Positions 24,299 through 32,231 of a DNA stretch of 64,000 nucleotides are shown one piece after another. The position numbers and the translations under genes are program-made. The stretch covers positions 1-64,000 of the forward strand of contig NZ_JACIFF010000007.1 of NCBI RefSeq assembly GCF_014197245.1, written 5' to 3'. Within the stretch, counting starts at the first letter, position 1. Every line of letters begins with the position of its first letter. The notes beneath the pieces were generated by a model. That model was not told the origin of the DNA. It did no database searches and saw only the letters and a list, made by a program, of their open reading frames with translations. Origin of the DNA: Neolewinella aquimaris. GTDB taxonomy: Bacteria; Bacteroidota; Bacteroidia; Chitinophagales; Saprospiraceae.

Positions 24299-26251
24299 CT
24301 AACGAATGAACTGAAGCACGCGGCGCGTAACGCGCCGGCCGACGGTGATCTGCAGTACTACCTGATTCGCCGTGGCGAACGGCGACACGTCATACGTCCA
24401 GGTCCGGCTGCCGGCAGTTCCGCTTTGGTGATCCAGGGTAGCAAGGTGCCTGCCCGTCAGATCGTACAGATCGAACGTCAACATTTCGCCGGCGGTGTCT
24501 TCCATGCGGATGGAGAGTTGTCCGGCGGTCGGGTTCGGGAAAACGGACAGGTGGGTACGTTCGGCCAGTTCATCCACGCGGGTCGACCGCTCAACTTCGA
24601 TGTATTCCAGTCGGGACAGCGAATCCTCTCCCTGAGTGTTGCTTACGCTGAGTTGCACCCGGTAGCGTCCGGGTTCGCTGTAGCTTACCTCTACGACGGA
24701 GTCCGTGGAGACCGCCGGCATCCCGCCGTCAAACACCCACCGCCGGTTTTCCACGCCGTTCGTACTTACGTCGGAGAAGGTCACTATTTCTCCCGGTTGG
24801 ATGATCCGTAGATCGGAGATAAAGTCAATCACCGGTGCCTGCTCGCCCAGGTTGCCGCTCCGCGAAAATATGACCGCCGACGAGAGGTTAAAGACGATCG
24901 AATCGCCGGTCGCATCCCGCTGCGGTTCACTGGTGGCGGCCGGGTGCTGAATGCTAAAGAAGCCGAAGCGGTAGTCGGGGCTGAACGTTAGACCGGTGGG
25001 CTCGGCATCAATGGGCATACTGCTGAACAGTTTTACCCGGGGTACTTCTTGGGTATGATCGGGGCCTACCGTCCAGATGTAGTTGTTGTCGCCGTCCTGC
25101 AGTACCCACAGGTTGCCCCGGTCGTCGAAGACGAGGTTGTCGTTTCCGATCCCCCAGGGTTCCTCCACGGTTCCCTCTACCGTATTCAGTGAGTAGCTCA
25201 TTCCCCCTACGAAGGTCGTGAACTCGGTGATGCCCTTGCTTCCATCGGTAAATTGGTAGATACGTCCGGCACCTTTGGAGGCGAAGTGTATCTGTCCGGT
25301 CAGGGGATTCACGTCTACGTCCTCGATGCCGTTGAAGTTGGTTGCACCCAGGGCAATGGCCAGCGCACGGGTGTTGTTCCGGTCTTCGGGGGTAGCGTTG
25401 GGCACCTCGACCCATTTGCCGGTCGTCCCGGCGGGTTCGAATCCGTTCATTGGCTCGTCGAGCACGAGGGTGTAAAGTTTGCCCGCCCTCAGGTCACGGG
25501 CCCGATCGGCGACAAATTTGAACAGGGCCCCCGAGGTTCCGTCTTCTCCGGTGAATAGGGTCTTCTCGTCGGACAGTATAGTGGCGTTTTCGTGACTGGC
25601 CCGACCTATCGCCCATAGTTTTTCCGGCTTGCCGTTGCCGTGTTCCAGTACACGGGCGGTGGCGGGGTCGATCTCGACCAACCAGCCTACGTCGTCGTAA
25701 CCGTCGTTATTCGCATCACCTGAGGTGTAGGTTTCTTCACTGGTGATCACGGTACCCCACGGGGTGACCCCTCCGGAGCAATTGCGCATGGTCGTCACGA
25801 GGTCCGCGCCGGAGAAATTTACCGCCCGGGAGCTATCAATTCGCCAGAGGCGGGCGGTTGCATCATAGTGTACGCCAAGGTTCGAAACGCCGCCGGGCGT
25901 GGTTTCGTGGTTGATGCTTAGGTAGCCGCGCTCACTGCTTCCTGCGATGGGAAGGTAAGCCGTGAAATCATGGTTGGCCGGTACTATTCCCCCACCGATC
26001 GTATACCTCGTCCCTTCCTTGTGGATCTGTTGGAAGCGGTGACTTTCGTGCGGAAGGATGAACTTCGCGGTCGGAGCGGTCGGCACGATGGAGGTGTAAC
26101 AGCTGAGGTGGGCATCTCCGTCCGCACAGGTCGGTACGGCACTACCACCCCCCTGCACCTGTGCGAACAGCCCCGTTGCACCCAACAGGCAAACCGGGAT
26201 GAATTGAAGCGCAGTTCTCCATAATGTAAACGTACCCGTGAATCGGTGCAT
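24299..26251 (-). CDS. PhoX/DUF839-like phosphatase with PKD and T9SS sorting domain
   Basis: This 650-residue exported protein has a signal peptide and then a PhoX/DUF839-like beta-propeller region (about 40-430) with SINHETTPGGVSNLG, VITSEETYTSG, TGEDGTSGALFKFV and IEDVDVNPLTG. A PKD domain follows (about 475-560; PGEIVTFSDVS, YSEPGRYRVQLSVSN). The C-terminus is a type IX secretion system type A sorting domain (LSVFPNPTAGQLSIRM, then YDLTGRHLATL). It is therefore predicted to reach the cell surface through T9SS. PhoX-type enzymes use Ca/Fe to release phosphate; activity here is inferred. The LRR gene follows directly. Confidence 0.87.
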   Translation of the reverse strand: MHRFTGTFTLWRTALQFIPVCLLGATGLFAQVQGGGSAVPTCADGDAHLSCYTSIVPTAPTAKFILPHESHRFQQIHKEGTRYTIGGGIVPANHDFTAYLPIAGSSERGYLSINHETTPGGVSNLGVHYDATARLWRIDSSRAVNFSGADLVTTMRNCSGGVTPWGTVITSEETYTSGDANNDGYDDVGWLVEIDPATARVLEHGNGKPEKLWAIGRASHENATILSDEKTLFTGEDGTSGALFKFVADRARDLRAGKLYTLVLDEPMNGFEPAGTTGKWVEVPNATPEDRNNTRALAIALGATNFNGIEDVDVNPLTGQIHFASKGAGRIYQFTDGSKGITEFTTFVGGMSYSLNTVEGTVEEPWGIGNDNLVFDDRGNLWVLQDGDNNYIWTVGPDHTQEVPRVKLFSSMPIDAEPTGLTFSPDYRFGFFSIQHPAATSEPQRDATGDSIVFNLSSAVIFSRSGNLGEQAPVIDFISDLRIIQPGEIVTFSDVSTNGVENRRWVFDGGMPAVSTDSVVEVSYSEPGRYRVQLSVSNTQGEDSLSRLEYIEVERSTRVDELAERTHLSVFPNPTAGQLSIRMEDTAGEMLTFDLYDLTGRHLATLDHQSGTAGSRTWTYDVSPFATANQVVLQITVGRRVTRRVLQFIR

Positions 26252-26286
26252 AAAGTTGTAGCCATTAAGTGAGCCAAGCCGGTACT

Positions 26287-28092
26287 CTAGTGGATAGTTT
26301 GCTCTGCAATTCTATCCGTAAGCGATTGCATAAAGGCAATCAACGCTTCCTTTTCTCCGGAGGTCAAATTTAGCGGATTCGCCGGTAACGTTTGCTTTGG
26401 CCCGGTATGTCCCGCTCCCGCGCCCCCGCCCAAGTCGTAAAAATCGATCACCGAGGCCAGGTCCGGATACGCCCCGTTGTGGAAGTAAGGAGCCGTATGG
26501 GCGACGTTGCGCACGGACGGAGTTTTAAAGGAATGTTCGTAGAGCGAAATTTCCTCGTGGGCAAGCCCCGCCGCCGCGCGTCCGCGATCCGGATCCAGTA
26601 TAGTGACTTTAGCAAAGGGATCGGCGAGTACGCCCAGCACCTCGCTTTCCGTCTCCGTATACCGGGGGGGCAACAGTCCCGAGAAAGTGGGCGCGAAGTG
26701 ACAACTGCCACAGCCTGCCTTGCCCATGAACAGGTTGTATCCCCGCCGGGCGTTGGGGTCGAGAACGTTCGTTTCTCCCCGGGCGTAGCGATCGAAGGGA
26801 CTATTAAAGGAGCGCAACGACAGTACATAAGACACCAGCGCCGCACTGAAGGTCCGCCGGTCGATGGTGCTGCGGGAGCCGAAAGCGGACCGGAACTGTT
26901 GCCGGTACCGATCGTCGGCCCGTAATTTGGCTATAATCCCGTCGTAGTGGGTCGCATATTCCGCCCGGTCGTAAATAACGTGCTCGGCCTGCTGTTCCAG
27001 GGAAAATGCCCGCAGATCGTAGAAATAGCGATCCGCGTACACGGCATTGATTAGGGTGGGTACGTCGCGATTCGTTCGATCTCCTCCCCCGCTGAAGAAT
27101 TGATCCGGTTGGTGACAACTGCCGCAGCTCAACTCGCCCGTACCGCTCAGTCCCTTGTCGTAGAATAAGTTTTTTCCCAGCGACCGGAGCGCCGGATTGT
27201 CCTCCTCCTCCGTTAGCTCGGTGTAGGCGTAAGGATCGAGAAAACTGTCTCCGTACAAGTCCTTACCCTTATCGTTCAGACCGGTCGGAAAGCGGCGGCT
27301 CGGGGGTAAGTCTGCTGTTTGTTGCAAGCTACCTAGAGCACGGTAGAGCCCATTCAGGTGTTCCCGTTGGTAGGTAAGCCGGTCAAAGGTATCAAACTCC
27401 AGGTCCGGGGCGAGCGCTGCCGCCGCCGCCCGCATCCGCTGTAGGACGTCTCCGTAGGCGGGGAATTGGTTCAGTTCCGTGTGCTTCTCCAGGACCTTCT
27501 GCATGGAGATCAGGGCGGCCCGTGATTCGTCCAGGCCGGCGATTGATCCCGGGGTATCGTAGCCGGTGAGGTAAAGGGTCGGTATCCGGATCAACTCACT
27601 CCGCATGGCTTCCACCACTTCACTAGTCGGGTAAGATCGACGGTCGACGTCATGCTGCAGCAAGCGGGCGTGGTTGTGTAGCTTACGCGCCAGTATGGCC
27701 AGTTGGGAGCGGTCGATTTCGCGCTCGTAAACCATTTCGTCGAGCACTTGCAGGCCTTCCGGCTGTGTTACCGTGGCGCGTGCACCGGTCTTTACGGCCC
27801 TCGGTAGGGGTGGTCCGTTAAGGTGGTCGTTTGCGTAGGTGGGGTAGTAAAATTCGATCAGCCAGGCAACGCTTTTGTAGGCTATTCGGGTAGTGTACAG
27901 GGTACGTTGCAGTGATTCTTGGTTTCCACCGCCCCGTCGGTACGCATCGGCGAGGGAAGCGAGGCGATCCGTTTGTGCCACGAATTCGGCAAATGCAGCG
28001 GCAGTCGTTTCTTCTGCGGAGGCCTGCCGGAAAGTCATAGCCGACCCCGTCAGGAGCAGCAACATCAGTACAAAAATTACGCCTCCCTTCAT
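26287..28092 (-). CDS. di-haem cytochrome c peroxidase family protein with N-terminal helical domain
   Basis: This 601-residue exported protein has a signal segment (FVLMLLLLTGSAMTF). An N-terminal all-helical region of about 240 residues resembles the extra domain of imelysin-type or MauG-related Bacteroidota peroxidases. The peroxidase core carries two haem sites, CGSCHQ (near 320) and CGSCHF (near 460), plus FKTPSVRNVAHTAPYFHNG with the distal haem ligand region. It should reduce peroxides or oxidise a substrate in the periplasm. ATG 28092 is chosen over an upstream TTG. It precedes the PhoX gene on the same strand with a 35-bp gap, suggesting co-transcription. Confidence 0.88.
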   Translation of the reverse strand: MKGGVIFVLMLLLLTGSAMTFRQASAEETTAAAFAEFVAQTDRLASLADAYRRGGGNQESLQRTLYTTRIAYKSVAWLIEFYYPTYANDHLNGPPLPRAVKTGARATVTQPEGLQVLDEMVYEREIDRSQLAILARKLHNHARLLQHDVDRRSYPTSEVVEAMRSELIRIPTLYLTGYDTPGSIAGLDESRAALISMQKVLEKHTELNQFPAYGDVLQRMRAAAAALAPDLEFDTFDRLTYQREHLNGLYRALGSLQQTADLPPSRRFPTGLNDKGKDLYGDSFLDPYAYTELTEEEDNPALRSLGKNLFYDKGLSGTGELSCGSCHQPDQFFSGGGDRTNRDVPTLINAVYADRYFYDLRAFSLEQQAEHVIYDRAEYATHYDGIIAKLRADDRYRQQFRSAFGSRSTIDRRTFSAALVSYVLSLRSFNSPFDRYARGETNVLDPNARRGYNLFMGKAGCGSCHFAPTFSGLLPPRYTETESEVLGVLADPFAKVTILDPDRGRAAAGLAHEEISLYEHSFKTPSVRNVAHTAPYFHNGAYPDLASVIDFYDLGGGAGAGHTGPKQTLPANPLNLTSGEKEALIAFMQSLTDRIAEQTIH

Positions 28093-28157
28093 TATCCCGG
28101 TGCTCGGACTAATTGCCAATGGATGCGTAAAGATAGCCCACCGTGTTCCGGAAGCGG

Positions 28158-28865
28158 TCAGTCGACCTTACGGTACTGGAGGAGCTCCTCGCCGCTTTCG
28201 TCCACCAGCGTCAGGCGCAGCGATTCGATTGCGTATCCGGCTACGCGGTTGAGGGCGGCCGTCACGCGATCCGGCACGTCGCTGTTCATACATGCCTTGC
28301 GGGTCATTGCCAGCGGACCGAACCGGAGGTTTCCCTGCTCTGCTTTTTGGAGGGTGCCGTTGAAGGAGTTGCAGCCGTTGTTTCCCATCACCCGCTGTTC
28401 GGCGAGCTGAAACTCGATGGTGGGTTGCCGCAGGTCGGTGGCAGCGGTAAGGTCGACGGCTTCGCCCGCGATGCGTTCCAGTACCCAGATGTCATTCAGT
28501 AACAGGGCCGGATCGTGATTTTTTTCGAGTACTCGGATAAGGGTGTACTCGATGCTGCTGCCGTCAGCCGGCACCTCCGCATCGATCAGTGGCGTTTCTC
28601 GAACCGATAGTTTATAGAGATAGCCGGGTTCGTAGTCGAAGCCGGCGATGGTGGCGTAGAAGTATTCCCATTCCCCCCCGTCGAGTTCCGGACCCCGCTT
28701 CACCTGCAGGCAGGTCTGCGGGCCGGCTCCGGTGCAGGGCACCGTCCGGCTATTGATCCAAAAGGTGGAGACGGTCGAGTTGATGACCCGGTTAGCGGTG
28801 GACGTACAGCCACCAACGGCCAGAATCAGGAAGCCAATTACCAGGAGGGCAACGGTTGGTTTCAT
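28158..28865 (-). CDS. DUF4377 / META domain lipoprotein
   Basis: This 235-residue lipoprotein has lipobox VGGC at Cys20. A DUF4377 domain (about 35-115; YFYATIAGFDYEPGYLYKL) is followed by a META/HslJ-like domain (about 120-230; IWVLERIAGEAV and QRVMGNNGCNSFNG). HslJ-type META proteins are linked to heat and novobiocin tolerance in other bacteria; the role here is unknown. ATG 28865 gives a compact lipoprotein signal; an ATG at 28883 is possible. It is upstream of the peroxidase gene on the same strand. Confidence 0.88.
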   Translation of the reverse strand: MKPTVALLVIGFLILAVGGCTSTANRVINSTVSTFWINSRTVPCTGAGPQTCLQVKRGPELDGGEWEYFYATIAGFDYEPGYLYKLSVRETPLIDAEVPADGSSIEYTLIRVLEKNHDPALLLNDIWVLERIAGEAVDLTAATDLRQPTIEFQLAEQRVMGNNGCNSFNGTLQKAEQGNLRFGPLAMTRKACMNSDVPDRVTAALNRVAGYAIESLRLTLVDESGEELLQYRKVD

Positions 28866-28950
28866 ACGTAGGGGATTTCCCATGAAGCGTCTACCATTGG
28901 AAAAGGTTGACCCCCGCCCACCGGCCTACTTCCTTGAAATAGAACAGACC

Positions 28951-29052
28951 AAATAACCACGGGCCCTCCTCAGTGATGAGAAGGGCCCGTTGTAGCGCGA
29001 GGGTGACTTCCCCGATATTTATCGGGGCCGACCTCAGGATTATGAATCCTGC
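28951..29052 (-). pseudogene. partial tRNA-Met copy with its terminator (3' half remnant)
   Basis: This is a 102-bp near-copy of 29346-29436. It carries the tRNA 3' half from the anticodon arm (ggattATGaatcc on the plus strand) through the acceptor 3' strand (TAGCGCGAGGG), plus the terminator hairpin. The CCA is degraded by one missing base. The T-loop sequence is replaced by an 18-bp perfect hairpin (29010-29027, CCCCGATA-ttt-TATCGGGG form). The 5' half of the tRNA is absent, so it cannot be functional. The stop codon of the GIY-YIG gene lies inside it. Confidence 0.88.
28960..28989 (-). terminator. duplicated terminator hairpin
   Basis: This 30-bp hairpin has arms CGGGCCCT and AGGGCCCG and sits downstream of the tRNA remnant. 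The stem is the same as at 29355-29384, but the six-base loop AGTGAT is the reverse complement of the loop ATCACT there. The following tract on the minus strand (GTGGTTATTTGG) is only weakly T-rich. Confidence 0.65.
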
Positions 29053-29339
29053 ACCTCGTACCTCTTTATTAATTTTTCACGCATTTCCGGGTATCTGAGT
29101 AGATCTTCCAAATACTTTCTACTCTTCATCCGCTTGACGTGACGCTCAATCCGCAAAGCTTGCAAGCGACTTTGACAGTTTATGGCCACTTTAAGCTGCC
29201 ACGGTTGACCTCTTCGAGTAAACTTAGTCGCTAAGTCCAGTGAGTTGTGTTGCTCCAATCTTGCCTCCGGCAAGAGTTCGGTGCTACCGATATAGTATCG
29301 CTCGAGCTTAGCGCTGTACAGTATGTAAACGTGAAACAT
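29040..29339 (-). CDS. small GIY-YIG nuclease family protein
   Basis: This 99-residue single-domain GIY-YIG protein has HVYILYS and YYIGST near the N-terminus, TKFTRRGQPW in the middle and the family RIERHVKRMKSRKYLEDL helix with catalytic Glu. These stand-alone domains are related to UvrC/homing nucleases, but their cellular role is unknown. ATG 29339 is used; the longer frame reads back into the tRNA. The gene is visibly A+T-richer than its neighbours. It lies between an intact tRNA-Met and a duplicated tRNA 3' half, and its last codons and TAA stop are inside the duplicate. This arrangement looks like an insertion at the tRNA. Confidence 0.88.
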   Translation of the reverse strand: MFHVYILYSAKLERYYIGSTELLPEARLEQHNSLDLATKFTRRGQPWQLKVAINCQSRLQALRIERHVKRMKSRKYLEDLLRYPEMREKLIKRYEVQDS

Positions 29340-29354
29340 ATGTAAAAATAACCG

Positions 29355-29384
29355 CGGGCCCTCCTCATCACTGAGAAGGGCCCG
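29355..29384 (-). terminator. rho-independent terminator of tRNA-Met
   Basis: On the minus strand a stem CGGGCCCTtCTCA / TGAGgAGGGCCCG with a short loop is followed by CGGTTATTTTT. It begins just after the encoded CCA of the tRNA and ends 15 bp before the GIY-YIG start codon. Confidence 0.85.
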
Positions 29385-29385
29385 T

Positions 29386-29462
29386 TGGTAGCGCGAGGGT
29401 GACTTGAACACCCGACCTCAGGATTATGAATCCTGCGCTCTAACCGGCTGAGCTACCGCGCC
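29386..29462 (-). tRNA. tRNA-Met (anticodon CAT)
   Basis: This is a complete cloverleaf of 77 nt including an encoded CCA. The acceptor pairs GGCGCGG with TCGCGCT (G-U at both ends). The D-arm is TAGCTCAGCCGGTTAGAGC, the anticodon arm GGATT-CATAATC and the T-arm GGGTG-TTCAAGT-CACCC. CAT fits elongator Met; a tRNA-Ile2 with lysidine-modified CAT cannot be excluded by eye, though no Ile-like features are noted. A terminator follows. The 3' half is duplicated 395 bp away. Confidence 0.95.
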
Positions 29463-29528
29463 AAATTGCCGTAAGCGGCCGCAAATATAGGAAGCGTACC
29501 GGTATTTTCACCAACCCCACCGTAAAAA

Positions 29529-30491
29529 CTACACCACCGCTTCGGCGATCGCCCGAATGGTAGAACTGTCGCCCATCGTGTAGTAGTGCAGACAGGGGGC
29601 GCCCCGTTCCTTCAGTTCCTTGCTCTGGGCTACGCACCATTCGATTCCGGCCTGTATCCGACCCTCGGCGTTTTTTGCCTTGGTGATGCTGCACACCAGT
29701 TCGTCGGGCAGATCGACGTGGAACAGCCTGGGCAGCGCGTTGAGCTGATACAGCTTAGTGACGGGTTTCAGCCCGGGTACGATGGGCACGTTGATCCCGA
29801 CCTTACGGCAGGCATCCACGTAATCGAAGTACTTCTGGTTATCGAAGAACATCTGGGTTACGATATAATCGGCACCGGCATCCACCTTAGCCTTCACGTA
29901 GCGAAGGTCGTGTTCCAGGTTGGCCGCTTCGAAGTGCTTTTCCGGATAGCCAGCTACTCCGATGCAAAAATTGGTCTTGCTGGCGTGCTCGTCCTTGATG
30001 AGTTCGTCCAGGTAATGGCCCTGGTTCATATCGACGATCTGCTTAACCAGATCACTGGCGTAATGGTGGCCTTCTTTTTCGGGCACGAAGCGACCCTCGA
30101 ATTTCCGGGCGTCCCCACGCAGGGCAAGCACGTTCTGCACATCTAAGAAGGCCAGGTCGATCAGGGCGTTTTCCGTATCCTGCTTGGTGAATCCACCGCA
30201 TAACAGGTGGGGGACCGCATCCACGCCGTAACGGTGCATGATGGCAGCACAGATACCCACCGTTCCGGGGCGTTTGCGGATCGCGGTCTTTTCGTAGTAT
30301 CCGCTCGGCCGCTTCTTGTACACGTACTCCTCGCGGTGGTAGGTCACGTCGATAAACGGTGGCTTGAACTCCATCAGCGGATCCAGGGTATCGAAGATGG
30401 CCTGCATGCTGCCGCCCTTGAGGGGGGGCAACACTTCAAAACTGAGGAGCGTCTGACCCTTGGCCTGCTCAAAATGATCGGTTACGCGCAT
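29529..30491 (-). CDS. metF: methylenetetrahydrofolate reductase (NAD(P)H)
   Basis: This 320-residue FAD enzyme reduces 5,10-methylene-THF to 5-methyl-THF for methionine synthesis. Family motifs: LLSFEVLPPLKGG at the N-terminus, IDVTYHREEY, PHLLCGGFTKQD, NVLALRGDAR, CIGVAGYPEKH, and DYIVTQMFFDNQKYF with VPGLKPVTK. The length suits the bacterial form without the eukaryotic regulatory domain. A perfect TACCTTTG promoter element lies 26 bp upstream. The gene is followed by the tRNA-Met, an incidental methionine-themed neighbour. Confidence 0.96.
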   Translation of the reverse strand: MRVTDHFEQAKGQTLLSFEVLPPLKGGSMQAIFDTLDPLMEFKPPFIDVTYHREEYVYKKRPSGYYEKTAIRKRPGTVGICAAIMHRYGVDAVPHLLCGGFTKQDTENALIDLAFLDVQNVLALRGDARKFEGRFVPEKEGHHYASDLVKQIVDMNQGHYLDELIKDEHASKTNFCIGVAGYPEKHFEAANLEHDLRYVKAKVDAGADYIVTQMFFDNQKYFDYVDACRKVGINVPIVPGLKPVTKLYQLNALPRLFHVDLPDELVCSITKAKNAEGRIQAGIEWCVAQSKELKERGAPCLHYYTMGDSSTIRAIAEAVV

Positions 30492-30517
30492 AAGAAAGTG
30501 GAATCCAACTGGAACCG

Positions 30518-30525
30518 CAAAGGTA
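30518..30525 (-). promoter_or_regulatory. putative -7 element (TACCTTTG) for metF
   Basis: On the minus strand TACCTTTG matches TAnnTTTG exactly and lies 26 bp before the metF ATG. Confidence 0.55.
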
Positions 30526-30577
30526 ATAACCCCAATGTGTATTCTCTAACGCCGCCGTCTTCTACCGGCCCAGCACC

Positions 30578-31660
30578 CTACCCCCCCAGCGCCTCAAATA
30601 AATCCCCCCACCCCTTCCGCGTTCGTACCACCACGTCTAAATATTCCCGCCAGACGGCCCCGTCCTGTTCCGGATCCTTCACGACAGCTCCGGACAAGCT
30701 AGCCGCCAGGTGTTCCGTCTCGATGTCGCCAGTACCGAAGTGGTAACTGAGCGCCCGACTCTGGTTTACCACGGAGATTGCTTCGGCGGTCGAAAGGGTG
30801 GAACTGGGCGATTTGAGTTGGGTACGACCATCTTCAGTACGGCCGCTTCGCAATTCGCGGAAGATGGTGACCAAGCGGGTAATTTCCGCAGCAGCATCCT
30901 GCCGCACGGGAGGCAACTGCATACGGGCAGCCGCGGCCCGACTACGATCGGTGACGATCCTGACTTCCTCCTCCAGCGTTGCCGGCAGGGGCATCACGAC
31001 GGTGTTGAAGCGCCGGCGCAGCGCACTGGATAACTCATTCACGCCACGGTCGCGGTCGTTCGCCGTAGCGATCACGTTGAATCCCCTCCTTGCCTGCGTT
31101 TCTCGGTTGAGCTCGGGGATGGGCAAAATCTTTTCGGACAGAACGGTGATCAGTGCATCCTGGACATCGCTGGGAACGCGGGTCAGTTCTTCAATGCGCA
31201 CCAGCTTGCCTTCCCGCATTCCGACCATTACCGGTGATGGTACCAGGGCGGCTTCGCTGGGTCCTTCCGCCAGTAAGCGGGCATAGTTCCAGCCGTACCG
31301 CAGGGAATCCTCGCTCATGCCCGCCGTGCCCTGTACCAACAATTTGGAATCGCCACTGATGGCCGCCGTAAGGTGCTCGCTCACCCAGGTTTTGGCGGTA
31401 CCGGGCACCCCCACGAGCAGCAGCGCCCGGTCGGTCACGAGGCTGGCCACCGCTACTTCCATCAGTCGGCGGTCGCCGAAGTACTTCTGGGTGATTTTCG
31501 TGCCGTCCGCCAGGGTGTCACCCATCAGGTAGCGAACAACGGCGCGCGGACTCAGTCGCCAACCACCCGGTTTGATGCCGGCATCGTCAGCTTCCAGTGC
31601 GGCCAGTTCCTGCGCGTAGGCGGTCTCGGCGTGGGGCCGGAGGATGTCTTGTTCGGCCAT
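30578..31660 (-). CDS. MoxR-family AAA+ ATPase
   Basis: This 360-residue AAA+ protein has Walker A GVPGTAKT, a modified Walker B LVRIEEL (the catalytic Glu kept, the usual Asp replaced), sensor 1 VIATANDRD and the arginine-finger region ELSSALRRRF. MoxR ATPases usually act with VWA-domain proteins as chaperones for metal insertion or complex assembly. The GVPGTAKT/RIEELTR form resembles the subgroup that I recall sitting beside DUF5682, VWA and SWIM-type genes; a DUF5682 gene occurs 30 kb away here, and no VWA gene is seen. It starts 2 bp after the DUF6702 stop, so those two form an operon. Confidence 0.88.
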   Translation of the reverse strand: MAEQDILRPHAETAYAQELAALEADDAGIKPGGWRLSPRAVVRYLMGDTLADGTKITQKYFGDRRLMEVAVASLVTDRALLLVGVPGTAKTWVSEHLTAAISGDSKLLVQGTAGMSEDSLRYGWNYARLLAEGPSEAALVPSPVMVGMREGKLVRIEELTRVPSDVQDALITVLSEKILPIPELNRETQARRGFNVIATANDRDRGVNELSSALRRRFNTVVMPLPATLEEEVRIVTDRSRAAAARMQLPPVRQDAAAEITRLVTIFRELRSGRTEDGRTQLKSPSSTLSTAEAISVVNQSRALSYHFGTGDIETEHLAASLSGAVVKDPEQDGAVWREYLDVVVRTRKGWGDLFEALGG

Positions 31661-31662
31661 GA

Positions 31663-32151
31663 TTAATTCAGTCGGCCGGTGAGGCGATCGCGGTCCATGA
31701 GCAGGGTGGTCAATCGGTCTTTGCCGTTGAACAGCTTGACGATGTTCTTCTGGTCCGCGTAGAATTCAGTGAGCACACTGTTCTGTACCGTTACGTTCTG
31801 GGGGGGATCGGATGCTTCGGCGACCAGGTAGATCCACAGGCCGTGCATGTCGTCTTCCAGTTCCCATCCGACCAGCGCCACGGGGAGCAATTCGCCGTTC
31901 CACTCGATCTTAAAGTGCTTTTCCAGGTAAGCCGTGACGTAGCGTTCGCTGTCGATGTGCTCATCCGCCGTGCCGAGGTCCAGAACGGGTGCGCCGGCGT
32001 CCTGCATAGCCTCCTCCAAATCGTCCACGAAGACGTGCATTTCCACCTGAACCTCGCTTTTTGCGGAAACGTAGCGGACATTCGTCTTGCTCACGTGATA
32101 ATCGTGGGCGGGCGGGGCAAACAGCAAGAGTAGGATTAACGGCAAATTCAT
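31663..32151 (-). CDS. DUF6702 family exported protein
   Basis: This 162-residue protein has a short signal peptide (LPLILLLLFAPPAHD) and the DUF6702 pattern: HDYHVSKTNVRYVSAKSEVQVEMHVF cut here as VRYVSAKSEVQVEMHVF, then LEKHFKIEWNG and LTEFYADQKNIVKL. Bacteroidota-specific and of unknown function. The MoxR gene follows after 2 bp. A promoter-like TATCTTTA lies only 5 bp upstream of the ATG, implying a very short leader. Confidence 0.82.
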   Translation of the reverse strand: MNLPLILLLLFAPPAHDYHVSKTNVRYVSAKSEVQVEMHVFVDDLEEAMQDAGAPVLDLGTADEHIDSERYVTAYLEKHFKIEWNGELLPVALVGWELEDDMHGLWIYLVAEASDPPQNVTVQNSVLTEFYADQKNIVKLFNGKDRLTTLLMDRDRLTGRLN

Positions 32152-32156
32152 GGCGG

Positions 32157-32164
32157 TAAAGATA
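32157..32164 (-). promoter_or_regulatory. putative -7 element (TATCTTTA), near-leaderless
   Basis: On the minus strand TATCTTTA lies 5 bp before the DUF6702 ATG, so transcription would start at or beside the start codon. The CCGTCGGACGG-type palindromes begin just upstream. Confidence 0.45.
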
Positions 32165-32231
32165 CTTACAACCGTCGGACGGTGTCACCCCGTCCAACCG
32201 CTTAGCCGTCGGACGGGGTCGGGTTACTCGA
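32165..32231. repeat. CCGTCGGACGG-type palindromic repeats
   Basis: Two copies of the inverted repeat CCGT-cgg-ACGG, with a CCCCGTCCAAC arm between them, fill the gap between the DUF6702 and TonB-C-like genes. The family also occurs at 1202-1262 and 32864-32905. The right end overlaps the last codons of the next gene. Confidence 0.75.

Noticed and set aside
29340-29411. N-terminal extension of the GIY-YIG protein into the tRNA
   Set aside because: It would be translated from tRNA and terminator sequence and precedes the conserved HVYILYS start.
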